A stretch of 11,382 bases of DNA, taken from assembly GCA_030672605.1 (NCBI GenBank), contig DAOVGE010000196.1, positions 1-11,382 of the forward strand, written 5' to 3'. Every line of letters starts with the position of its first letter. Position 1 is the stretch's first letter. Position numbers and translations under genes: made by a program. The stretch comes from Methanosarcinales archaeon. Its GTDB lineage: Archaea > Halobacteriota > Methanosarcinia > Methanosarcinales > Methanogasteraceae. Under the pieces are notes generated by a model. That model ran no database searches. It was given only the letters and a program-made list of their open reading frames with translations, and was not told where the DNA came from. Below are positions 6,841 to 11,382 of the stretch, one piece after another.

Positions 6841-7359
6841 TCAGCGGTTCCGGATGCTGAGATATGCAATCAACATCGCTGCAATCAGCGCAGCACAGCC
6901 AAATCCGGGCAGTCCGGTACTCATTTCTGTAGCGGCATCGGCGGGCGCAGTCGCTTGCGGTTCAGCAATCTTTGGGTCTGCAATCTCGCGCACCTCAACT
7001 ACGGCTTCCACGCTTGGATAGCCTTCCTTGTGCGCGAGCACGAACAATTTGTTCGTAGCGTTAGGCGTAAATCTCGCAATCCCGTGTTCATCGGTTTTCT
7101 GCTGGAAGTTGCCATACCTCGTTGTGAAGAAGACGATCGCACCGGGAACCGCCCCCTCCCGGGACGTTACGAGAACCTCTAACGTCTGATTGACCACTGC
7201 AACACCCGGTACATCAAGCGACAGCACGTCTTGATCGGCTCCGGATTCCTCGATTCCTGACTGCGCAAGCGCTGGCATCGTAATTGCCATAACCATGACC
7301 AGAACTGTGACCATAACCAGGCTCGTACCCAGCAACCACCCAAACTCCATTGACTTCAT
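6841..7359 (-). CDS. Secreted Ig-like protein with PGF-CTERM-type sorting signal
   Basis: The 172-residue protein has a signal peptide (residues 1-32, hydrophobic core 12-31, ending MPALAQ). A beta-sandwich domain at about 45-125 has the pattern GAIVFFTTRYGNFQQKTDEHGIARF, typical of carboxypeptidase-regulatory or big-type surface domains. An Ala/Pro/Thr linker follows at 128-148. The C-terminal tripartite signal is PGFG at 151-154, a hydrophobic helix 155-167 and a basic end (RNR). This matches the PGF-CTERM signals processed by archaeosortase A, which cleaves the tail and joins the protein to a membrane lipid. The archaeosortase gene is not in this window. The gene converges on gatB with nine bases between the stops. 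A TATA box about 26 bases upstream and no Shine-Dalgarno site suggest a leaderless mRNA. ATG at 7350 (residue 4) is an alternative start. Confidence 0.8.
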   Translation of the reverse strand: MKSMEFGWLLGTSLVMVTVLVMVMAITMPALAQSGIEESGADQDVLSLDVPGVAVVNQTLEVLVTSREGAVPGAIVFFTTRYGNFQQKTDEHGIARFTPNATNKLFVLAHKEGYPSVEAVVEVREIADPKIAEPQATAPADAATEMSTGLPGFGCAALIAAMLIAYLSIRNR

Positions 7360-7377
7360 ATTTAACTAAAGTCGCTA

Positions 7378-7391
7378 CAATAATATATGCC
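7378..7391. promoter_or_regulatory. Shared divergent TATA element for the PGF-CTERM gene and tRNA-Ser
   Basis: CAATAATATATGC reads as a TATA-like box on both strands. Its centre (about 7385) is roughly 26 bases from the ATG of the leftward gene and roughly 30 bases from the first base of the tRNA. Both distances suit archaeal TBP/TFB initiation. No second clear TATA box exists in the 55-base gap, so one element probably serves both directions. Confidence 0.5.
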
Positions 7392-7414
7392 TTGCGCCAA
7401 TACAGTTGCATACT

Positions 7415-7499
7415 GCCGAGGTGGCAGAGCGGACTAACGCGGCAGGCTCGAGACCTGTTGTTCCCTTGGAACACTTGGGTTCGAATCCCAACCTCGGCG
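7415..7499 (+). tRNA. tRNA-Ser, anticodon CGA (codon TCG)
   Basis: The 85-base sequence folds as a class II tRNA. The acceptor stem is GCCGAGG (7415-7421) with CCTCGGC (7492-7498). The anticodon stem is GCAGG/CCTGT with loop CTCGAGA and anticodon CGA at 7449-7451. The long variable arm is TGTTCC/GGAACA with a CTT loop. The T-arm is TTGGG/CCCAA with loop TTCGAAT. The discriminator is G (7499), as expected for archaeal serine tRNA. The short D-stem has one A-C mismatch. CCA is not encoded. C56 (7482), the target of Trm56, is present. Confidence 0.95.
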
Positions 7500-7521
7500 T
7501 AACCCATGATACAGGTTCACC

Positions 7522-8037
7522 ATGAAATTCGTTGTGCTGCGAATCGGACACCGCCCGATGCGAGACAAGCGTATAACTACGCATGTGGGGTTGACAGCGC
7601 GTGCGCTCGGCGCAGACGGCATGCTCCTTGCAGCGGATGACCCCAAGATCAAGGAGAGCATCGACGATGTGACGAGCGCGTGGGGCGGGGATTTTTTTGT
7701 CGAGATCGGTGTTGACTGGAGAGACGCGATCAGGAGATGGAAAGGAGACGGCGGCATGGTCGTGCATCTCACCATGTACGGCTTGAATCTGCCTGATGCG
7801 ACAGGAGAGGTTGCGGGGCGCGATCTCATGATCATCGTCGGTGCTGAAAAGGTCCCGCCAGGCGTCTACGATCTTGCCGATCTGAACATTGCCGTCGGAA
7901 ATCAACCCCACTCAGAGGTGGCTGCGCTGGCACTCTTTCTTGACCACCTGCAGGACGGCGAGGAGCTGCGCGGGACGTTTGCCGGAGCTAAACGCGAGAT
8001 CGTTCCGAAGAGGAATGGGAAACGGGTTATTTCTTGA
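7522..8037 (+). CDS. trm56: tRNA (cytidine(56)-2'-O)-methyltransferase, archaeal Trm56
   Basis: The 171-residue SPOUT-class enzyme methylates the 2'-OH of C56 in the T-loop of archaeal tRNAs using S-adenosylmethionine, stabilising the elbow. Family signatures are RIGHRPMRDKRITTHVGL at 7-24, VHLTMYG at 81-87, VGAEKVPPGVY at 106-116 and the knot-forming AVGNQPHSEVAALALFLD at 124-141. The length is typical. The gene starts 22 bases after tRNA-Ser, too close for a separate TATA box at the normal distance, so both are probably on one primary transcript. Only a weak AGGTT precedes the ATG. Its 3' end overlaps the 3' end of convergent pgk by 11 bases. Confidence 0.95.
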   Translation: MKFVVLRIGHRPMRDKRITTHVGLTARALGADGMLLAADDPKIKESIDDVTSAWGGDFFVEIGVDWRDAIRRWKGDGGMVVHLTMYGLNLPDATGEVAGRDLMIIVGAEKVPPGVYDLADLNIAVGNQPHSEVAALALFLDHLQDGEELRGTFAGAKREIVPKRNGKRVIS

Positions 8038-9253
8038 GTCGCTTGTACGCATCTTCCAGCGCTTCGATTCCAGGGAGCTTGCGTCCGGATAGGAAATCGA
8101 TGCAAGCACCGCCGCCTGTACTGATGTGCGAAATATTCGACTCGATTCCGAGATTGTACGCCTCTGCAGCGATATGTCCGCCCCCGATAATTGAAAACTT
8201 CGATTTTGTTGCTGCGAGGATGAGTTCCTTTGTTCCGAGTGCGAAGGCGTCCTTCTCGAACAAGCCGGCAGGACCGTTCATGATCACGGTCTCCGCGTTC
8301 TTGATCGTCTCTGAGAACGAGAGAATTGTCTCGATTCCGATGTCATTGATCTGAAGGTCGGTCGGCAGTTCTGATACCGACAGTTCCACGCGTTTCTCCT
8401 GGTTGTCCTGATCAGCACACGCGACGTCAACAGGAATCTTGATCTTATCGCCGTATTTCGCAAGCAATTCACGTGCCTGCCCGATCTGCGTGGTGCATCC
8501 GATGGAATCTATGAGATCGCCGTTTTTCTTACCGAGATCTATGTCATTTGCTGCAAGAAACACATTTGCAACAACCCCTGTCACGAGGATCGCCTCCACT
8601 TCATCACGCGCGGCGACGTTCTCGATGACATCGATTGAGTCACTCGCCTTGATCCCGCCAAGTACGAATACAGCTCCGTTCTCTGAAAACCCCCGGCTCA
8701 GTGATCGGATCTCTTTCTCCATCAGACGCCCCGCGATCGATGGCAGAGACCGGGTAAACCCGACGACAGAGAGGTGTGATCGGTGCGAGACCGCGAATGC
8801 ATCGTTTACAAACATGTCTACGTGCGGAGAGAGTTTTTTCACCATGATCGTCTCCGCATGCTCGGCAGGGGTTCTGGTCATGCTCTCCTCCGAGTAGAAC
8901 CGCACGTTCTCGAGCAGGATGATATCGCCGTTTTTCATCGACTGGATCGCATTTATCGCATGTGATCCGAAGATGTCGTCCACATAAGTGACTGTTCGTC
9001 TGCAGAGGCGCTCCAACCGTTGCGCGTGCACCTCTGTTGTCGTAAAGTCCCGCTTCCCCGCCCTGCTCTGATGTGCGAGCAATACGACCTTCGAATCGAT
9101 GAGATCGTTTAAGGTTGGTATATGGCTTCTAAATCGAGAATCGTCCAGAATCGTCCCGTCCGGTGCCATCGGAGAATTCAGATCGATCCTGGCAAGCACG
9201 GTCTTGCCGGCTGTGGGGACATCGTCTAGAGTCAAACAGTTTATGGATCCCAT
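8027..9253 (-). CDS. pgk: Phosphoglycerate kinase
   Basis: The 408-residue enzyme transfers phosphate between 1,3-bisphosphoglycerate and ADP, and works mainly in the gluconeogenic direction in many methanogen-related archaea. The two-domain signatures are present: ARIDLNSPM at 21-29, AHQSRAGK at 60-67, ENVRFYSEE at 115-123, NDAFAVSHRSH at 150-160, VLGGIKASD at 197-205, MNGPAGLFE at 325-333, GGGHIAAEA and STGGGACIDFLSG at 378-390. The length is normal for archaea and no key residue is missing. A TATA-like GTTAAATACA lies about 28 bases before the ATG, with no Shine-Dalgarno site, so the transcript is probably leaderless. It is divergent from carS with 72 bases between and convergent with trm56. 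Confidence 0.97.
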   Translation of the reverse strand: MGSINCLTLDDVPTAGKTVLARIDLNSPMAPDGTILDDSRFRSHIPTLNDLIDSKVVLLAHQSRAGKRDFTTTEVHAQRLERLCRRTVTYVDDIFGSHAINAIQSMKNGDIILLENVRFYSEESMTRTPAEHAETIMVKKLSPHVDMFVNDAFAVSHRSHLSVVGFTRSLPSIAGRLMEKEIRSLSRGFSENGAVFVLGGIKASDSIDVIENVAARDEVEAILVTGVVANVFLAANDIDLGKKNGDLIDSIGCTTQIGQARELLAKYGDKIKIPVDVACADQDNQEKRVELSVSELPTDLQINDIGIETILSFSETIKNAETVIMNGPAGLFEKDAFALGTKELILAATKSKFSIIGGGHIAAEAYNLGIESNISHISTGGGACIDFLSGRKLPGIEALEDAYKRLKK

Positions 9254-9271
9254 GCATAAACATTTTGTTGC

Positions 9272-9306
9272 TGATTTGTATTTAACATTACCAGACCGTT
9301 AATACG
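9272..9306. promoter_or_regulatory. Divergent promoter region between pgk and carS
   Basis: The 72-base gap contains TGTATTTAACATTA (9277-9290), which on the minus strand gives a TATA box about 28 bases from the pgk ATG. A weaker GTTAATACG (9298-9306) is about 25 bases before the carS GTG. Neither gene has a Shine-Dalgarno site. Confidence 0.45.
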
Positions 9307-9325
9307 AAGAACGCTGATACCACTT

Positions 9326-9862
9326 GTGTTCGAAATCATTCTTACCGCGCTCTGGTTGATGCTGCCCGCATACCTGCCGAACCCGTGCGCAGCAACCGTT
9401 GGACGCGGCACACCCATGGATTTCGGCAGGAATTTCTCCGACGGGAGACGAGTGCTCGGTGATGGGAAGACATTCATCGGGTTTTTCGGAGGAAGCGCCG
9501 CAGGAATTACGATCGGACTGATTCAGATGGCAATTGGGTCACAGTTCACACTTCCGCAATTCTTCCCGGAGTTGACCATGAAAGCAGTTCTCTGCCTCTC
9601 GATCGGGTCGCTTCTCGGGGATCTCGGGATGAGCTTTGTGAAACGGAGAATCGGGCTTGCACGCGGGGCAGCATTCCCGATCGCGGATCAACTGGACTTT
9701 GTGGCGGGTGCATGGTTACTCACGTTTCTCTTTGAGCGTGAATGGTTCATCTCGAACTTTACAGCATGGATTGTGCTGGTGATTCTAATTATAACGCCGA
9801 TCATGCACCGGATTACCAATATAATCGGATACAAACTCGGAAAAAAGGATGTGCCGTGGTGA
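9326..9862 (+). CDS. carS: CDP-archaeol synthase (CTP: digeranylgeranylglyceryl phosphate cytidylyltransferase)
   Basis: The 178-residue membrane enzyme activates unsaturated archaetidic acid with CTP to form CDP-archaeol, the branch point to polar archaeal lipids. CarS hallmarks are MLPAYLPNPCAA at 12-23, GTPMDFGRNFSDGRRVLGDG at 28-47, GDLGMSFVKRRIGLARGA at 98-115, the ADQLDF active-site motif at 120-125 and the C-terminal NIIGYKLGKKDVPW. Four or five membrane helices are apparent. GTG at 9326 is the start because the N-terminal helix begins there as in the family; no Shine-Dalgarno site is visible. The last bases overlap pcc1 in a GTGA junction. Confidence 0.95.
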   Translation: MFEIILTALWLMLPAYLPNPCAATVGRGTPMDFGRNFSDGRRVLGDGKTFIGFFGGSAAGITIGLIQMAIGSQFTLPQFFPELTMKAVLCLSIGSLLGDLGMSFVKRRIGLARGAAFPIADQLDFVAGAWLLTFLFEREWFISNFTAWIVLVILIITPIMHRITNIIGYKLGKKDVPW

Positions 9863-10077
9863 ATTCAACAGATAAGTATCATGGAGTGATCACGATCGCA
9901 TCTGCGAACGCATCGACAATTGAGAGGGCGCTTGCACCGGACAATCTCTCGAATATGACGATTGTGAGTACAGATTCCGCGCTGACGATTACAGTCTCTG
10001 CGCCGAGACTGGGGACATTGATCAGCACGGTCGATGATCTGCTCATGAATGCGAAGATCGCATGCGATCTGCAGTGA
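9859..10077 (+). CDS. pcc1: KEOPS complex subunit Pcc1
   Basis: The 72-residue protein has the compact Pcc1/LAGE fold: a strand GVITIASAN, helix STIERALAPDN at about 19-29, strands NMTIVST and ALTITVSAP, and a C-terminal helix LGTLISTVDDLLMNAKIAC. Pcc1 is the dimerisation subunit of KEOPS, which makes N6-threonylcarbamoyl-adenosine at position 37 of ANN-decoding tRNAs; it helps bind tRNA and Kae1. GTG at 9859 overlaps the carS stop (GTGA) and has AAGGA at 9845-9849, nine bases upstream; GTG at 9856 is an alternative. The other KEOPS genes are not in this window, and pairing with carS looks like transcription sharing rather than shared function. Confidence 0.88.
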   Translation: MNSTDKYHGVITIASANASTIERALAPDNLSNMTIVSTDSALTITVSAPRLGTLISTVDDLLMNAKIACDLQ

Positions 10078-10113
10078 CCGGGGTTTACTGGCGCGAGATG
10101 CTACGATTTGGAG

Positions 10114-10121
10114 TCATTTTA
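10114..10121 (+). repeat. Left 8-base direct repeat flanking MITE-like element 1
   Basis: TCATTTTA at 10114-10121 recurs at 10407-10414 exactly at the other end of element 1. The match extends two more bases leftward (AG) on both sides. This is read as a target-site duplication. Confidence 0.6.
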
Positions 10122-10406
10122 CTGATTCTGATGGATTCTGTGGTTTTCAATCTTTGCGTCCTTGCGCCCTCGCGTCTTTGCGTTTTTTATTCTCCAATTT
10201 AACGAAAGACGCGAGGGGGGTCATCTCTATAGTCACGTCTTTCGCGTGTGTCAACACACCAATGACACATTTACAAAAAAGCTCATTTTGTGGCGGTGCG
10301 AAGTATAACGCAAGGTCGCAGAGACGCAAAGTTGGGAGATACGCCCGCGTTTTTTCACATACACGAGGGAGCTACCGTTAGCGACCACAGAAAGCATCAG
10401 AAATAG
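10122..10406 (-). mobile_element. MITE-like non-autonomous element, copy 1 (inverted relative to copy 2)
   Basis: This 285-base element has imperfect terminal inverted repeats of about 23 bases (19 matches), CTGATTCTGATGGATTCTGT at the left and CTATTTCTGATGCTTTCTGT on the minus strand at the right. It is bordered by TCATTTTA direct repeats. Inside each end lies a GCG-rich iteration, such as CTTTGCGTCCTTGCGCCCTC (10152-10171). Its left 63 bases (10122-10184) match the complement of 10613-10675 in copy 2 with four mismatches. Its right arm (10306-10406) matches the complement of 10501-10603, including 25 of 26 bases at 10306-10331. About 110 central bases have no counterpart in copy 2. There is no coding capacity. 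Confidence 0.65.
10167..10217. repeat. Strong hairpin inside element 1
   Basis: CCCTCGCGTCTTTGCGTT (10167-10184) pairs with AACGAAAGACGCGAGGG (10201-10217). This leaves one bulged G, giving a 17-bp stem with a 16-base A/T-rich loop that contains six T residues. It could fold as a cruciform or, in RNA, stop transcription coming from carS-pcc1. Confidence 0.6.
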
Positions 10407-10414
10407 TCATTTTA
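10407..10414 (+). repeat. Right 8-base direct repeat flanking MITE-like element 1
   Basis: TCATTTTA repeats the left flank of element 1 at 10114-10121 in the same orientation. Confidence 0.6.
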
Positions 10415-10443
10415 AGTTATTCTGGTCGGTTGGAAAACATGAT

Positions 10444-10479
10444 GCCAATCCTGCATAATACTGGTACGATTGGATTGGC
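10444..10479. repeat. 8-bp inverted repeat in the spacer between the two elements
   Basis: GCCAATCC (10444-10451) and GGATTGGC (10472-10479) are perfectly complementary around a 20-base spacer. It could be an operator-like site or a remnant of another repeat. No gene starts near it. Confidence 0.4.
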
Positions 10480-10492
10480 GAAATCAGTGGCT

Positions 10493-10500
10493 AAAAGTTT
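10493..10500 (+). repeat. Left 8-base direct repeat flanking MITE-like element 2
   Basis: AAAAGTTT at 10493-10500 recurs at 10676-10683, directly at the other end of element 2. It differs in sequence from the duplication around element 1, as expected for a separate insertion. Confidence 0.6.
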
Positions 10501-10675
10501 CTGGTTCTAACGTTTTCTGTGGTCGATAGCAGTAGCCCACCCTCACGTTGTAGTAATCGTGGGCGCTACTCCTTCATCTTTGCGTCTCTGCGACTTTGCG
10601 TTAAATCAGAGGAACGCAAAGACGCGAGGGCGCAAGGGCGCAAAGGTTGGAAACCACAGAATCTATCAGAATCAG
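10501..10675 (+). mobile_element. MITE-like non-autonomous element, copy 2
   Basis: This 175-base element starts CTGGTTCTAACG and ends, read on the minus strand, CTGATTCTGATAGATTCTGT. The terminal inverted repeats share 17 of 23 bases and both include TTCTGTGGT. It is bordered by AAAAGTTT direct repeats. The left arm carries an AGTAGCCCAC/GTGGGCGCTACT stem (10531-10570, two bulged bases) and CTTTGCGTCTCTGCGACTTT. The right arm carries the complementary AACGCAAAGACGCGAGGGCG series. Overall it is a near-palindrome in the reverse orientation to copy 1, with a shorter centre. There is no coding capacity. Confidence 0.65.
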
Positions 10676-10683
10676 AAAAGTTT
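10676..10683 (+). repeat. Right 8-base direct repeat flanking MITE-like element 2
   Basis: AAAAGTTT repeats the left flank of element 2 at 10493-10500 in the same orientation. Confidence 0.6.
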
Positions 10684-10757
10684 TATGGCTCTTTGACAAT
10701 TCGAGTTGCAAGCACTTTTCCACTCATCCAGAGGCTCTGGTCATGGTAAGGAAGATT

Positions 10758-10841
10758 AAACCACAGAGGGCACAGAGGGATACAGAGAGTTGTTATTTTT
10801 ATCTTTTGCCCCCTCTGTGCTCTCTGTGCTCTCTGTGGTTT
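10758..10841. repeat. CACAGAG-type palindromic repeat
   Basis: The left arm AAACCACAGAGGGCACAGAG (10758-10777), continuing to GATACAGAGAG, is complementary with a few mismatches to the right arm ending GCTCTCTGTGCTCTCTGTGG and TTT (10813-10841). Three CACAGAG-like units repeat exactly every ten bases in each arm. The loop is A/T-rich and about 24 bases long. I found no direct repeat at its borders. Confidence 0.7.
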
Positions 10842-10931
10842 TCCGAACCCTTAAATCGAAAATATCAAAAAGTCTCCGGGATTTTGGTCACTGCAACGCG
10901 AGATATCAAAAACCCAGTTTTATTTGCCACT

Positions 10932-10958
10932 GATTAACGCCGATTACGCAGATTAACG
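10932..10958 (+). repeat. GATTAACGC-type short direct array
   Basis: Three units, GATTAACGCC, GATTACGCA and GATTAACGG, lie head to tail with a nine- to ten-base period. There is no inverted arm nearby, so this may be half of a palindromic repeat of the kind seen elsewhere in the window. Confidence 0.55.
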
Positions 10959-10959
10959 G

Positions 10960-11340
10960 TGTAAATGTACTTACGCAATATTGTGTGGATATCCTCATAT
11001 AAAACCACAAGTTATTGAGCGTACGTGTAAATGGCTTTTTAGATCGATAGTACCGCATTCTGGCAGCCATTCTTACATAAGCCCGTCCAATGTACATAGA
11101 ACCTAATAAACGTGCATGACCTGCTTCGCAGTGCTTATACTGTCGATGAAAAACTACTTACCCACCCAGCCGCCACTGTTGCTCCAGTAATCGCTTGATG
11201 CCAGGCCGGCAAGACTTTGGGACATAGATCCCGTCTAAAAAACTGGTCGCCCGCCCCTTCGAATATACTGTTGTGGTCTAAACCACGAGTACCAAGCTGA
11301 AATTCAGAATTTCATTGGATAGCGGGCTTTCAAGCGATTA
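10960..11340. other. Gene-free stretch before the right-edge gene
   Basis: I find no frame with a credible start, length or Shine-Dalgarno site on either strand here. It contains a TATA-like GAATATAC at 11261-11268 and a 7-bp hairpin TGAAATT-CAG-AATTTCA at 11298-11314. Both belong to the upstream region of the gene beginning at 11355. The remainder looks like unique, non-coding DNA. Confidence 0.4.
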
Positions 11341-11348
11341 CCGGAGGT
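11261..11348 (+). promoter_or_regulatory. Promoter and structured leader with strong Shine-Dalgarno site
   Basis: GAATATAC at 11261-11268 would start transcription near 11292, giving a leader of about 60 bases. The leader holds a hairpin (11298-11314) and ends with GGAGGT at 11343-11348, six bases before the ATG. This differs from the leaderless starts of most first genes in the window. Confidence 0.5.
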
Positions 11349-11354
11349 ACCACA

Positions 11355-11382
11355 ATGGATCAGAAAATAAATAAAGTTTGTG
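11355..11382 (+). CDS. 5' end of an unidentified protein (partial, runs off the right edge)
   Basis: An ATG six bases after a full GGAGGT Shine-Dalgarno site opens a frame reading MDQKINKVC to the window end. Only nine residues are visible, so nothing can be said about function. The call rests on the ribosome binding site and its spacing. Confidence 0.55.

Noticed and set aside
10147..10381. Short frames of 60-110 codons in the repeat region
   Set aside because: They are made of translated repeat arms, lack Shine-Dalgarno or TATA signals and have no credible composition.
10306..10675. CRISPR-like array suggested by recurring GCG-rich units
   Set aside because: The units are inverted and degenerate with two- to three-base spacing, not identical direct repeats with unique 30-40-base spacers.
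10906..11097. Leftward 63-codon frame
   Set aside because: It spans the GATTAACGC array and A/T-rich spacer, has no start signal and no protein-like pattern.
11159..11231. Leftward 23-codon frame starting MSQSLAGLASSDYW
   Set aside because: The end is suggestive of a real peptide, but there is no Shine-Dalgarno site or promoter and the length is within chance.

Overview
The window is chromosomal DNA from a euryarchaeon. It carries archaea-only or archaea-type genes: ribosomal protein L10e, aIF2-beta with a C-terminal TRAM domain, tRNA methylase Trm56, CDP-archaeol synthase CarS, a KEOPS Pcc1 subunit, and a secreted protein ending in a PGF-CTERM-like sorting signal. Many genes have a TATA-like box about 25-30 bases before the start codon and no Shine-Dalgarno site, which suggests leaderless mRNAs. 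The gene mix and the abundance of short palindromic intergenic repeats suggest a methanogen or anaerobic methane/alkane-oxidiser relative (Methanomicrobia sensu lato), but I cannot name a genus.

Layout. Positions 1-531 hold a divergent pair: the 5' end of an unrecognised leftward gene and a small two-helix membrane protein. Positions 544-2713 hold a leftward unit, phoU, then a small hydrophobic protein, then a processive family 2 glycosyltransferase, followed by a T-rich terminator on the minus strand. Positions 2714-3060 are gene-free and contain a symmetrical array of ATTCGTG heptamers. Positions 3102-6831 run rightward: a membrane-anchored NEW3-like protein, then rpl10e and the aIF2-beta gene (ATGA overlap), a small winged-helix-like unknown, and gatB. 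A leftward PGF-CTERM protein faces gatB and starts back to back with a tRNA-Ser(CGA) gene. The tRNA is followed after 22 bases by trm56. Leftward pgk overlaps the 3' end of trm56 and is divergent from carS, which overlaps pcc1.

From 10078 to 11354 there is no convincing gene. This stretch contains two inverted copies of a MITE-like element, each bounded by its own 8-base direct repeat. It also contains a CACAGAG-type palindrome, a GATTAACGC-type array and a leader with a strong Shine-Dalgarno site in front of a gene that runs off the right edge.

Functional themes are translation and tRNA biology (L10e, aIF2-beta, GatB, tRNA-Ser, Trm56, Pcc1), envelope biogenesis (CarS, glycosyltransferase, NEW3 and PGF-CTERM proteins) and central carbon metabolism (Pgk). 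I see no CRISPR array, no transposase and no recognised defence operon. The most unusual content is the non-coding repeat DNA and the tRNA-Ser/trm56 arrangement.
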